Shown here: piece after piece, positions 52,897 to 62,216 of the stretch
Layout of the letters: every line of letters begins with the position of its first letter
Numbering within the stretch: position 1 is the first letter of the stretch
Source: an uncultured Eubacteriales bacterium
GTDB lineage: Bacteria; Bacillota; Clostridia; Oscillospirales; UBA644
Direction: 5' to 3'
DNA: 64,000 bases
Assembly (NCBI GenBank): GCA_959604355.1
Contig: CAUHAO010000007.1
Coordinates: forward strand, 19,548-83,547
Notes under the pieces: model-generated
Database searches by the model: none
Seen by the model: the letters and a program-made list of their open reading frames with translations, nothing else
What the model was told of the DNA's origin: nothing
Program-made: the position numbers and the translations under genes

Positions 52897-53958
52897 TTAT
52901 TCTATTGCGGCGATACCGCTCGCCATGACCATACGGCGCAGCGCAGGCCAATACATAAAGGGGCATTTGAGAAGTTTCGCAGTGAGCCTGAGCTTCAGAG
53001 AAAGCGTTTTCAAGGCGTAAGGGTATCTTATTTTTGTAAAGTCAAGACACTTAACATCGTTGAAAACATCAGCCAGAGACGAGCCTGTTATCATTGCCGA
53101 AGATATTCCCTCAAGCGAACTCGGAGATATGAAACCCGCGGCCTCTCCGACATAAAAAACGCCGTCCTCCCCGATATCGAAACTCGAAAATCCCTTAGGG
53201 CGAAGCACGATACATGCATCCGTCCGCAACGGGTCGCCGAAGGTGAAGCCGTGCGCCGAAAGCACCTCTTTTTGCCTCTCGAAAAGGGCTCGGCAATCCT
53301 TCTTCGGATACGCTCCGCCGAAGATGTAGACTCCGTCCTTATGAAGTCCCCAGCTGTAACAGTCTGTTGCCTTACAGTCAAAGATGCATGAATAAAACGA
53401 ATCTTCTGTACAGGCGCGGAAGTATTGTTGCAGAGAGACATATTCACGGGTGTTAAGAGGCTTCCCGACAGCTCTGCGCACGGCGCTGTTTGCCCCGTCC
53501 GCGCCTATTACGCATCTCGCGCGGAGGACATGTTCTTGCCCGCCGCGTAAAAACGAGACTTCGAAAACTCCGCCGTCACGCCTTTTGACGGAAACGACGC
53601 GGGAGTTCTCAAAAAGGGTGCATTTCTCCTCCGCAAGGCCTCTGAGCCACATGTCAAATGCGTGCCTGTCGATATTTACATACTTTCTGCCGTAACGGCG
53701 CACGATACCCGACTGAACGTCAAGCGTGCGCACCGAAAACAACTGAGGTGAAACGAGGACATCCTCGGGCAGTGTTAGCCCGGATTTTCTTAGAACATTC
53801 TGCGCGTCGGGAGAAAGCAGCCCGCCGCAAGGCTTGCGAAAGCCGTCTGCGTCCCCCTTGAGATCTATCATTGCGACATTTAACGAGCCGTTGAGCTTCA
53901 TTGCAAGCATCGACCCCGCAGGGCCTCCGCCTACGATCGCTATATCGAAAATGTCCAT
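52897..53958 (-). CDS. FAD-dependent oxidoreductase, geranylgeranyl-reductase-like family
   Basis: 353 residues. The FAD dinucleotide motif is IAIVGGGPAGSMLAMKL; the family motif KPCGGLLSPDA follows at ~42-52, and the second FAD motif is FYVGEAAGFISPSSLEGI. NIDRHAFDMWLRG and ARCVIGADGANSAVRR match group-A flavin reductases of the geranylgeranyl reductase/CbrA type. Such enzymes reduce isoprenoid or other double bonds, or hydroxylate; the substrate is unknown. It lies 24 bp after pyrE. The link to pyrimidine synthesis is unclear, and it should not be confused with dihydroorotate dehydrogenase. Confidence 0.82.
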   Translation of the reverse strand: MDIFDIAIVGGGPAGSMLAMKLNGSLNVAMIDLKGDADGFRKPCGGLLSPDAQNVLRKSGLTLPEDVLVSPQLFSVRTLDVQSGIVRRYGRKYVNIDRHAFDMWLRGLAEEKCTLFENSRVVSVKRRDGGVFEVSFLRGGQEHVLRARCVIGADGANSAVRRAVGKPLNTREYVSLQQYFRACTEDSFYSCIFDCKATDCYSWGLHKDGVYIFGGAYPKKDCRALFERQKEVLSAHGFTFGDPLRTDACIVLRPKGFSSFDIGEDGVFYVGEAAGFISPSSLEGISSAMITGSSLADVFNDVKCLDFTKIRYPYALKTLSLKLRLTAKLLKCPFMYWPALRRMVMASGIAAIE

Positions 53959-53982
53959 CTGCAGGCCCCCGTTCCGGATATT

Positions 53983-54642
53983 TTAATATTCTACGCCGTA
54001 AAGAGCTCTGTATTCTTTCATTGCACCGAGGTATTCTTTACCCGCTATGACGCCGCTTTCAACAGCCGCGATGATGTCGTTTATAGTCGCAATTGAATAC
54101 ACCTTAACTCCGAAATCCGTATACGCGGACTGCACGGCGCTCATATCGCTGTCGAGCGCTTTTTCCATTCTGTCAACGGATATCACCATGCCGGTTATAT
54201 CGACGTTTGCCGCGTCCCGGAGCTTTGGCAAAACCTCACGCAAAGCCTTTCCCGAAGTCATGACGTCCTCAATGATTACGACCTTTTCTCCGTCTTTGAG
54301 CTGTTTTCCGACGAACATGCCGCCCTCCCCGTGGTCTTTTGTTTCCTTACGGTCAAAGCAATACCCGACATCAATGCCATGGTCATTGCTCAGGGCGACG
54401 GCGGTGCTGACAGCAAGCGGAATGCCTTTATATGCAGGGCCGAAAACCGTCTCGGCGTCGATTCCGTTTTCCTTTATACACGATGCGTAGAACGAGCCCA
54501 AACGCGCGAGTTGAGCACCTGTCTTATAATTTCCGGTATTGATGAAATATGGCGCCTTTCTGCCGCTTTTGAGCGTAAAATCGCCGAAAGTAAGTACGCC
54601 GCAATCCGCCATAAAGCGGATAAACTCTTCTTTATAGGTCAT
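53983..54642 (-). CDS. pyrE: Orotate phosphoribosyltransferase
   Basis: 219 residues: FGDFTLKSGRKAPYFINTGNY at the N-terminus, FGPAYKGIPLAVSTAVAL, DRKETKDHGEGG (mobile loop) and the PRPP motif VVIIEDVMTSGKAL. It joins orotate to PRPP to give OMP. It has a near-consensus promoter and no visible PyrR attenuator in the ~35-nt leader. Other pyr genes are absent here except carAB at 22-26 kb. Confidence 0.95.
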   Translation of the reverse strand: MTYKEEFIRFMADCGVLTFGDFTLKSGRKAPYFINTGNYKTGAQLARLGSFYASCIKENGIDAETVFGPAYKGIPLAVSTAVALSNDHGIDVGYCFDRKETKDHGEGGMFVGKQLKDGEKVVIIEDVMTSGKALREVLPKLRDAANVDITGMVISVDRMEKALDSDMSAVQSAYTDFGVKVYSIATINDIIAAVESGVIAGKEYLGAMKEYRALYGVEY

Positions 54643-54679
54643 TGTAATCTTTCCCTCAAAACATCCTTATTTTATTGGA

Positions 54680-54708
54680 ATTATACCACAGATAGCCGAC
54701 ATTGTCAA
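54680..54708 (-). promoter_or_regulatory. Promoter of pyrE
   Basis: Minus strand TTGACA (54703-54708), 17 bp, TATAAT (54680-54685), with TGG before the -10: a full consensus promoter. Confidence 0.85.
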
Positions 54709-54768
54709 GCGAGCAAAGAGACTCTGTTACTTAAAAAGGCAAAAATTGTGTAGTTTTAAAGAAAGGGG

Positions 54769-54797
54769 TTGCGTTCTATTGAAATGCATGTTATAAT
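54769..54797 (+). promoter_or_regulatory. Promoter of trkA-trkH
   Basis: TTGCGT (54769-54774), 17 bp, TATAAT (54792-54797), with TGT before the -10. Confidence 0.8.
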
Positions 54798-54839
54798 ATC
54801 GTTGTACATGGCAAAATACGGTTTCACACAGGAGATATC

Positions 54840-56195
54840 ATGAACATAGTTATCATCGGCGGAGGCACCGTCGGAACGGCCATATGCACCCAGCTCGTAA
54901 AAGAAGGTCACGACATAACGGTGGTTGACACGTCGGCCGCCGCGATATCAGAAATATCCAATATCTGCGATGTTTTCGGAGTCGTCGGCAACGGAGCGGA
55001 GATTTCCGTACTCCGCAAAGCCGGAGCAGACAAGGCAGACCTTCTTCTTGCGATAACATCCGAAGACGAGATCAACATACTCTGCTGTGCCGCGGCGAAA
55101 AAGCTCGGCACCAAACATACCGTTGCGCGGACGAGAAATCCCGAATACGCGGATCTGATGCAGCTGCTCAGAAACGAACTCGGTCTGTCGATGATGATAA
55201 ACCCCGAATATGCGGCGGCAAAGGAAATATACCGCATACTGCGCTTTCCGTCTGCTGCGAAGATAGACACGTTCTGCCGCGGAAGAGTTGAACTTGCCGA
55301 ATTTGTTGTATCGGCGGCGTCCCCCTTGTGCGGAGAAACGCTCAATGACCTGCGCTCGAAGATGAACATACGGTTCCTTGTCTGCGGAGTTCTGCGTGAC
55401 GGAAAAGCGTACATACCGTCGGGCTTTTTCCGTATAGAGGAGAACGACGTGATCTGCGTCACCGCTCCCGAACAGGAGATAACTGATTTTTTCAAGGCAT
55501 GCGGAATTTACAAGCAGCCGGTCAGAGATGTTCTCATTGTAGGCGGAGGCCGCACGACGTATTATCTTGAGTCTTTACTTCAAAAAAGCAATATCCGCTC
55601 GACCGTCATTGAAAAAGATAAATACCGCTGTCGTGAACTTGCGGAAAACTACCCCTGCACGGTCGTATGCGACGACGGCACGAAACAGGAACTTCTTCTC
55701 GAAGAAGGAATCGAAAATGCCGACGCGTTCCTTGCAATGAGCGATGTAGACGAGGAAAATGCGATAACATCCATGTACGCAAAGACAAAAGGCGTAAAGA
55801 AAATCGTCACACTTATCAGCACCCTTTCATACGTCGATTTCTTCAAGAGTGTAGGCCTTGAAAGCATCGTTTCGCCGAAATCCTCGACAACGGCTCAGAT
55901 CGTCCGCTATGTAAGAGCTACCGCGAACACAGGGGACTCAGAAATAGAGTCGCTGCACACGATGATGCAGGGCGGCATCGAAGCGCTCGAATTCATAATC
56001 AAAGAAAACATCGAAGGCATAACCGACATTCCTCTCAAACAGCTCAAGCCCCGCAGCGGCGTGCTCATCGCCTGCATTGTACATTGCGATAAGGTCGTCA
56101 TTCCCTTCGGTGACGACATGATAAGCAAGGGAGACACTGTCATAGTCGTCACAACAAGCGGTAATATGAAGAGTATTAAGGATATTTTGAAATGA
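54840..56195 (+). CDS. trkA: Trk potassium uptake regulatory subunit TrkA
   Basis: 451 residues with the two-fold TrkA layout: two RCK_N Rossmann domains (NIVIIGGGTVGTAICTQL at the start, DVLIVGGGRTTYYLESLL at ~235), each followed by an RCK_C domain (FVVSAASPLCGETLNDL; GIEALEFIIKENIEG). It binds NAD(H)/ATP and gates the TrkH channel from the cytosol. It overlaps trkH by 4 nt. Confidence 0.95.
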   Translation: MNIVIIGGGTVGTAICTQLVKEGHDITVVDTSAAAISEISNICDVFGVVGNGAEISVLRKAGADKADLLLAITSEDEINILCCAAAKKLGTKHTVARTRNPEYADLMQLLRNELGLSMMINPEYAAAKEIYRILRFPSAAKIDTFCRGRVELAEFVVSAASPLCGETLNDLRSKMNIRFLVCGVLRDGKAYIPSGFFRIEENDVICVTAPEQEITDFFKACGIYKQPVRDVLIVGGGRTTYYLESLLQKSNIRSTVIEKDKYRCRELAENYPCTVVCDDGTKQELLLEEGIENADAFLAMSDVDEENAITSMYAKTKGVKKIVTLISTLSYVDFFKSVGLESIVSPKSSTTAQIVRYVRATANTGDSEIESLHTMMQGGIEALEFIIKENIEGITDIPLKQLKPRSGVLIACIVHCDKVVIPFGDDMISKGDTVIVVTTSGNMKSIKDILK

Positions 56196-57631
56196 ATCAC
56201 AGAATGATAGCTCGTACCTTAGGGACTATTTTGCTCATAGAAGCGGCGCTGATGCTCATTCCGACGATCGTCTCGGTGATATACGGTGAGAGCGTGATGC
56301 CGTTTTTAATAACGATAGCGATACTTGTCGCCGTTTCGCTTCCGTTCGTGATATTCAAACCGAAGAACACTCGCATCTACACACGTGAAGGTTTTGTCTG
56401 TGTCGCGGCGTCATGGATACTCATTTCCGCGTTCGGTGCACTGCCGTTCATGTTCAGCGGTGTTACGACGAACTACATAGACGCGTTGTTCGAGACTGTC
56501 TCGGGCTTCACAACGACGGGCGCGTCGATCCTGACATACGTTGAGGGGTTGCCGTACGGCATCCTTTTCTGGAGAAGCTTCACACATTGGGTCGGAGGCA
56601 TGGGAGTGCTCGTGTTCATGCTCGCGCTGCTCCCCTCAGATGACGGACGCGCCATACACCTTATGCGCGCCGAAGTTCCCGGTCCGACAAAAGGCAAACT
56701 TGTGCCGAAACTGCGCCAGACCGCGCGTATTCTCTACGGAATTTACATCGTTCTCACCGCCGCGGAAATCGCAGCCCTCCTGCTCACGGGCATGCCTCTT
56801 TTCGACTCCGTCGTAAACTCCTTCGCAACAACGGGTACGGGCGGTTTCTCTGTGCTCAACAAGTCTATCGCGGGCTACAACAACCCCGCCGCAGAGTGGG
56901 TCATCACCGCATTCATGTTCCTTTGCGGCATTAATTTCAACCTTTTCTATTTCATCATTATCGGAAATTTCAGAGAAGTGCTTAAAAACGAGGAGTTGCG
57001 CGTATACTCCATGCTCTTCATAATATCCGCGGCAATAATCGCGGCAAACACGTTCACACTCTTTGAAAATGCCGGCGACTGCATCCGCACCTCCCTTTTC
57101 CAGGTCTCAACGGTGATGTCTTCAACGGGTTTTGCGACCGCGGATTTTAACACATGGCCCGTACTTTCAAAATCCATTCTGACATTTCTCATGCTTATCG
57201 GCGCGTGCGCAAGTTCGACCGCAGGGGGACTTAAAGTGTCCAGAGCAATAATCATCGTCAAAAATATACTGCGCGAGATCAAGCACGTTCTGCGTCCGCG
57301 TTCAGTGAATGTCGTTCGCCTCGACGGAGAAGTGCTTCCCGAAGAAACTGTACGCGGCGCATCGAATTATTTCTCGATATATATGGCAATAATGATTGCG
57401 TCGGTGCTTCTGATATCCGTTGACGGAGAGTCTATGGAAACAAATATTACCGCCACCGTTGCGTGCCTTAACAATATCGGCCCGGGCATGGGAGCAGTCG
57501 GGCCCTCGGGGAATTTCGCGTCGTATTCAATCTTCTCAAAGATAATCCTTGCCCTCGATATGCTCGTCGGACGTCTCGAAATCTTCCCGATGATAATCCT
57601 CTTCTCCCCTTCCGCCCGCAAAATCAAATAA
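56192..57631 (+). CDS. trkH: Trk potassium channel subunit TrkH
   Basis: 479 residues, an integral membrane protein with four pore repeats; selectivity-filter segments include TVSGFTTTGASIL, FATTGTGGFSV, STVMSSTGFATADFN and LNNIGPGMGAVGP. SFTHWVGGMGVLVF is a TrkH hallmark. It takes up K+ with TrkA as regulator. The operon ends at a strong terminator. Confidence 0.95.
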   Translation: MNHRMIARTLGTILLIEAALMLIPTIVSVIYGESVMPFLITIAILVAVSLPFVIFKPKNTRIYTREGFVCVAASWILISAFGALPFMFSGVTTNYIDALFETVSGFTTTGASILTYVEGLPYGILFWRSFTHWVGGMGVLVFMLALLPSDDGRAIHLMRAEVPGPTKGKLVPKLRQTARILYGIYIVLTAAEIAALLLTGMPLFDSVVNSFATTGTGGFSVLNKSIAGYNNPAAEWVITAFMFLCGINFNLFYFIIIGNFREVLKNEELRVYSMLFIISAAIIAANTFTLFENAGDCIRTSLFQVSTVMSSTGFATADFNTWPVLSKSILTFLMLIGACASSTAGGLKVSRAIIIVKNILREIKHVLRPRSVNVVRLDGEVLPEETVRGASNYFSIYMAIMIASVLLISVDGESMETNITATVACLNNIGPGMGAVGPSGNFASYSIFSKIILALDMLVGRLEIFPMIILFSPSARKIK

Positions 57632-57640
57632 ACCGAATAG

Positions 57641-57677
57641 AATAAAATACCACCCGCCATGCGGGTGGTATTTTATT
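57641..57677. terminator. Terminator after trkH
   Basis: A perfect 17-bp stem (57641-57657 with 57661-57677) with a 3-nt loop CAT, A/T-rich at its base, giving U-tails on both strands. Confidence 0.93.
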
Positions 57678-58003
57678 TTCAGGCATAGCCCTAATACTGC
57701 GGGCAACGCGCAAGTGTGTTTCAGCTTGGTTTGCCGCCATGCAATTATTACACGTAAGTGCCTCCTCGTTGCTTGCAAAGCGGCATTTTTCTCGGGTGCA
57801 AAGAATGCTCTCCCTCCAAGTATGTAAGCGGCTATTATGTTGTACTCTTCGTCGGTCATCAGTTCACGTGCTTTCGTATTGACAAAATGGGTTCTTTGGC
57901 ATTCTCAGCATGGTATGCTCTGCACGCCGAAATTCGGAGCGCAGCCAACACAATCATGGCTGTTTCCGTTTTCTCGCTTTACATGACAGGACCGTATCTC
58001 CTG
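57678..58003. other. Unassigned stretch with a broken minus-strand reading frame
   Basis: On the minus strand, ~57859 down to 57690 reads as protein-like text (MTDEEYNIIAAYILGGRAFF and onwards, Ala/Arg-rich), but the frame runs through the trkH terminator and has a stop just upstream and no good Shine-Dalgarno site. An adjacent frame upstream is also open briefly. It may be a gene remnant or structured non-coding DNA. No family recognised. Confidence 0.3.
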
Positions 58004-58516
58004 TTATGTTACATTTTTGTACCAATCCAATACCGCCGTCAGATTTTCTTCGCTGACCCGGCTGCCGCCGTTGAATAATAAATCAAGCATAGCGTCCTCA
58101 TCAGGGGTACGGTCTTTCTTATCCGCCAATCCCTTGCCCGCGGTCTTGGCCATAACTGTCATCAGCAATTTATAAACACCACTTAACCGTTTCAGGTCAA
58201 AACCGCCCTGCAGGACAAAAACAGGCATGGATAATGGTATCGCATTGGCTTTGCGCAGATCCTGTAATTGGGAGCCTGTGGCACCCATTCCCACACCGCA
58301 TACTGCCGCCACATTAAAGCGTCTGGAAGCTTTGGCGTAGCCTTGTACCTTTCCCGCCATGAGCCAGCCCAAATAAATAATGCAACTGCCGGACACGGGT
58401 TCCTGCTTACTCTCTTTAAGGGAATATACCGGAAGCCCTGTCTTTTCGCCGAGCAGTATGGCGTATTGCATAGTGTAGCCTGTATTAGATGTATATACGA
58501 TTGCTTTTGGCTTCAT
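58004..58516 (-). CDS. Flavodoxin-like protein
   Basis: 170 residues with an FMN phosphate-binding loop near the start (VYTSNTGYTMQYAILL), IIYLGWLMAGKVQGY where flavodoxins have the W/G ring-contact loop, and VFVLQGGFDLKRL further on. It is likely a flavodoxin or flavodoxin-domain electron carrier of the protoporphyrinogen-oxidase-like or FldA-like group; the partner is not identifiable here. A single gene in an otherwise gene-poor zone. Confidence 0.78.
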   Translation of the reverse strand: MKPKAIVYTSNTGYTMQYAILLGEKTGLPVYSLKESKQEPVSGSCIIYLGWLMAGKVQGYAKASRRFNVAAVCGVGMGATGSQLQDLRKANAIPLSMPVFVLQGGFDLKRLSGVYKLLMTVMAKTAGKGLADKKDRTPDEDAMLDLLFNGGSRVSEENLTAVLDWYKNVT

Positions 58517-58936
58517 ATTAAACGAACTCCTTTACAAAAATTTCACCTTTGAAGGATATCAGTATTTTCATGTGTAAGCTTAATCATTTCCACAACAATT
58601 CTCCTTCTTTGCCCCATATATTACGGTTGCCGGAAATTAAAAACTACATGATAATACAAGCATAAGGGTTCGACAAACTGTGTCTGGTTGGTTAAAACAA
58701 ATTCCTATTGAATCTTTATTTCCGATTCCGAACAATTCCAATCTTTGCCTAATACATGACAGGTTTCAACCTCGTCTGATACTACATCTTTAAATAATCT
58801 GTTTACCACCTTACACAACAATCCTACAAAACTTTGTTCTTTCCCGACAGTCGGATTTTTCAGCTGAATGTGTCGGTTTTATAGGTGCCAAAAATCCACC
58901 GCAATGGGGAATTTCCATACACGGTGAATTGGAGAT
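58517..58936. other. AT-rich gap with no recognisable gene
   Basis: I see no conserved frame, terminator with a U-tract, or riboswitch. A GGTTCGA string at 58668 does not sit in a T-arm. Confidence 0.4.
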
Positions 58937-59339
58937 TCAGTCTGAGACTCTGTTAATTTGAAATGAGACGCTTCCTTCGGCTTGTTTTCCCGATACGGAA
59001 ATGAGATATTCGCCGTCCTCCGGGACTGTGACCCGGAAGGAACCCAGTTCGGGATTTCTGCCCTCATAGATGGGCTCCCGTTTTTTCTGCCCGATGGAAA
59101 TGAAGAGTTCCCCGGAAATATGTACCACGCTGGCATCAACAGTATCGCCTTTCCGCAGTGAAAAAGGCTCTTGCATGGTTTCGTTCAAACGCACCATGCC
59201 CAGAGAAAAGAAATCATCTTCCACCTTGCGGCTGTATCGGGATCCTTCGGACGGCAGGATTTTCGGTAGAATCATTATTGCCAGAAAAAAACACCAATGC
59301 GGCAGAACAGATCCAGATGATCGTTCGGTTCCGCTTCAT
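58937..59339 (-). pseudogene. Small membrane-anchored protein after the ABC permease, broken by a frameshift in an A7/T7 run
   Basis: The ATG at 59339 overlaps the permease stop (ATGA). It reads MKRNRTIIWICSAALVFF, a signal/anchor, then runs out of frame at a homopolymer of seven T (plus-strand A7, 59285-59291). Removing one T joins it to LAIMILPKILPSEG and ~100 further residues (VEDDFFSLGMVRLNETMQE ... VTVPEDGEYLISVSGKQAEG) ending at 58937, an all-beta extracytoplasmic domain. It is either a genuine decay, a phase-variable tract or a sequencing error. Domain family not recognised. Confidence 0.65.
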
Positions 59340-60238
59340 GTTCTTTTTCTCCCGGACAGTGCATTCATCAGCACATACAGTCCAACAGCGATCACGATGG
59401 CGACGATCAGAATGATATACATAGTGGGAAGCCCCACCTTCTCCCCGAAAAAATACAGGTTGCAGTCCACGCTGTCGCGGATAGCCTCCACGACCTCCGC
59501 AGGAAAGCCATGAGCGCCCATCTCCTCGAACACGCCTCTCATAGCGTGATTGCGCAGAAGACTTGTGCCGTAAGTACCCGGCAGAAAAGAAATCACCTTC
59601 TGCAATCCCTCGGGAAACTGGGAAATGGGCATATATGCCCCGCAGATAAAGCCATAGCCTGCACTTATGATGGTTCCCACAGCGCCGCCCTGACCGCCGG
59701 TGGACAAGGGGAAATTCACGCAAGATGACAAAGCCGTGCCGAACAGCACCAGCAGCACCACATCCAGCAGAAGTGCTGCCACATCACCGACGGAAAGGAA
59801 CCAACCTACATAGGCAAGATAGCCAAGGCAAACACCGGCTGCCACCAGGCAAACCAGTAAGGTAGAAAGCATAGTGGACAGATAGTAGCTCAGAGCCAAA
59901 GTGCTGGATTTTATGGGCGCGATGGTCAAATCGCGTCTTGAGCCCGTAACCTTATCCTGCACCATCAAAAGGTTGGAGCAGAATGCAACCGTCACACAGC
60001 TCACGGCCAGCAAAGAGGACACCAGTTCGCCTCCAACGCAGCCGCCGATCAGTTTATCGGATGCCGTGGCTCCGGCCGCTTCCAAAGCGCTGCGGAAAGT
60101 ATTTTCGTATACGTTGCTCAGAAATGTGCCGTATAACACCAACAAGATCAAGGGTGTAATCAGTGAAGTGAAGAACATTCCCTTGTCCTTAAAATATAAT
60201 TTTGTGTTGCGCCGAATCAGCGCGCAAAGTCCTGTCAT
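59336..60238 (-). CDS. ABC-2 type transporter permease
   Basis: 300 residues with six predicted helices and the ABC-2 membrane layout: LIRRNTKLYFKDKGMFFTSL, then PLILLVLYGTFL, a long loop, ASVGILQ-free ABC2 core (LAVSCVTVAFCSNLLMV, VTGSRRDLTIAPIKSSTLALS), and GFICGAYMPISQFPEGLQ before the last helices. It exports a substrate, perhaps a peptide or drug, with the ATPase beside it. Stop and start codons overlap with both neighbours (ATGA). The annotation of substrate is open. Confidence 0.85.
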   Translation of the reverse strand: MTGLCALIRRNTKLYFKDKGMFFTSLITPLILLVLYGTFLSNVYENTFRSALEAAGATASDKLIGGCVGGELVSSLLAVSCVTVAFCSNLLMVQDKVTGSRRDLTIAPIKSSTLALSYYLSTMLSTLLVCLVAAGVCLGYLAYVGWFLSVGDVAALLLDVVLLVLFGTALSSCVNFPLSTGGQGGAVGTIISAGYGFICGAYMPISQFPEGLQKVISFLPGTYGTSLLRNHAMRGVFEEMGAHGFPAEVVEAIRDSVDCNLYFFGEKVGLPTMYIILIVAIVIAVGLYVLMNALSGRKRT

Positions 60239-61149
60239 TTCTCCACACCTCCAATTAACTTTTTGCCCGTAACGGCAAGAAACACATCGTCCATCTTCCC
60301 CTTTGTGATCTCATAATCCCGAAAGATTTCCGAATGTTTCAGTATCAGCTCCGTAGCGGCGGCTGTGTCGGGAACAGATAGCCTATAAGCATCCCTGATT
60401 GCTTCATAAGGCATTCCCAGACGATTGATCTGCGTCTCCTCCACGCCATAAAGGGTGATAAAATCGCCTGTATAGGTATTTTTCAGCGCCAGAGGCGTTC
60501 CTTCCGCGGCAATCTTACCGCTGTCCAGAATCACCACATAATCCGCGTCGGCGGCTTCCTCCATGTAGTGGGTGGTAAGGAACACCGTCATACTTTCATT
60601 TTTTCTCAAGTCATCCACGACCCGCCACAGCGTACTTCTGGTCTGGGGATCCAGACCTGTCGTAGGCTCATCCAAAATCAAAATTTTGGGTCGGTGCAGC
60701 AGTGCGCGGGCAATGTCGATTCTGCGCCGCTGGCCGCCGGAGAGCTTACCCACGGTACGCTTAAGAAGATCTTCGAATTCCAAAAGGCCTGCCAGCTCCG
60801 TCAGCCGCGCCCGAAAGTCTTTTCCCCGAATACCATACAGCGCAGCCCTGCTTTGAAGGTTATCCTGTACGGACAGATCCTTATCCAGCACAGAATTCTG
60901 GAATACCACGCCCAAACTGCGCTTAATGCTGTTTGGGTCGTCATCCATATCAATACCGTCGATTCTCACGGTCCCGGCATCTTTGGCAAGCTGACCGCAC
61001 AGTATATTGATGGTGGTGGATTTTCCTGCCCCGTTGATTCCCAAGAAGGCGAACAGCTCGCCTTCTTTCACACGAAAGCTAAGATCCTGTACCGCCTGTA
61101 TTTCACCGAAGCGCTTACTCAGATGGTCGATCTCAATAATATTATTCAT
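60235..61149 (-). CDS. ABC-2 transporter ATP-binding protein (DrrA-like)
   Basis: 304 residues. Walker A GINGAGKST, Q-loop VVFQNSVLDKDLS, signature LSGGQRRRIDIARAL, Walker B ILILDEPTTGLDP, and H-loop TTHYMEEA are intact. The C-terminal ~80 residues match the extension of daunorubicin-resistance type ATPases (DRRA). It pairs with the permease, overlapping by 4 nt. Confidence 0.93.
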   Translation of the reverse strand: MNNIIEIDHLSKRFGEIQAVQDLSFRVKEGELFAFLGINGAGKSTTINILCGQLAKDAGTVRIDGIDMDDDPNSIKRSLGVVFQNSVLDKDLSVQDNLQSRAALYGIRGKDFRARLTELAGLLEFEDLLKRTVGKLSGGQRRRIDIARALLHRPKILILDEPTTGLDPQTRSTLWRVVDDLRKNESMTVFLTTHYMEEAADADYVVILDSGKIAAEGTPLALKNTYTGDFITLYGVEETQINRLGMPYEAIRDAYRLSVPDTAAATELILKHSEIFRDYEITKGKMDDVFLAVTGKKLIGGVEK

Positions 61150-62117
61150 ATGCTTGTTTTCCTCCGTTCTAATGTCTTATATGCTTTTCGTCTTTTCGTT
61201 TTTTTCGCCGAAGTTCATGCCGACGCTTGTGCCGGGCTTATTCTGATACGGACATTCTTTCGCCTGTTCAAAGTCTTTGATGAAGGAAAACGCAAAACAA
61301 CTCCCATTATGCAGCGCATAACGAAACATCTTTTGGATTTTCCTATCTGTTATTATAAAGAATGCGCGGATATATTTTTTGCTTATCGCAAAGTTTCTTC
61401 ACGATTTCATCGACTGAGATTTTTGTAATGAGTGCTTCATCCAAAACGAAGCCGATCTGCGAAGGCTTGGACGACGAAAGACAGCTGCAGCTTGTCTTTT
61501 TTCAGTTTGTTGAGATGATCCCGTGATGTTCAGGATGAGCCCACGGCAATCCAACAGCCGCAGTCTCCAAAAACGGATGCCAATATAACCAATGATGTAC
61601 TCCGACTCGCCGCTAACGGCTACACACAGCAAAAACAGCAGCACCGAATGCTTTTTAAGAGGTTTCAGATGTAGATTCCGAGCGCGCAGATTCCGTAGAT
61701 CGGAAGCCGGGGTCGTCCAGGATGATTCGATTTCTCAGCAAGCCCTCCGTAATCCCTTTCATGCGTTCTCCAAACCATATCTCCATATATATTTATTATA
61801 TAATCATAAATCTGTGATGTCAACATATGGATATTTTTTTCGAACTTTATTCGTATAATCCGGTCATAACAAATCTAAAAAGCACAAAGGATATTGCAAT
61901 CCGCATTTATCCGTTCGGCAGAAAGCACATCCCGCCATTGCGGCCTAACGGTGCGGAAGAATTGACTGCAGAGAATAACATCGGTACATTTGCCTCATGC
62001 TCCTGCGGTCCGTATCCGGATCATTCAGCAGTATAACACAGAACTCGCCCGAAGTTGCATGCATCAAAGAATTATCACCGCTCGGTACAGGCACCGAAAG
62101 GGAGCGGAAAAGAATAT
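61150..62117. other. ~1-kb gene-poor zone upstream of the ABC transporter, with decayed fragments
   Basis: No intact gene is seen. Minus-strand frames between ~61340 and ~61770 contain protein-like text split by stops and frame changes (see 61343-61441). A short plus-strand frame at 61827-62036 has no support. No transposase or inverted repeats were recognised. Confidence 0.4.
61343..61441 (-). pseudogene. Possible remnant of a TetR-like regulator (HTH fragment)
   Basis: Minus-strand frame reading DEALITKISVDEIVKKLCD and then YPRILYNN before a stop. It resembles the helix-turn-helix of TetR-family proteins (alpha1 end, ...ISVDEIV..., ...YNxF). The upstream part continues in another frame (KLQLSFVVQAFADRL) and looks frameshifted. 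It would have regulated the ABC exporter it precedes, in the same orientation. Weak; the fragment is short. Confidence 0.3.
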
Positions 62118-62154
62118 AAAAAAGCGGACGAAAGGCTTTTAACCTTCCGTCCGC
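62118..62154 (-). terminator. Terminator of the transglutaminase/LRR gene
   Basis: 12-bp stem with one mismatch (62124-62135 with 62143-62154), preceded on the plus strand by A6 (62118-62123), giving a U-tract on the minus strand. Confidence 0.85.
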
Positions 62155-62216
62155 ACCGTCATTGACAATCGCGAAACGACATGTGGAATAAAAGTAACGC
62201 TTTTATCGTTTCTGCG

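Noticed and set aside
58660..58690. GGTTCGA string suggesting a tRNA T-loop
   Set aside because: No flanking T-stem, acceptor stem or D/anticodon arms.
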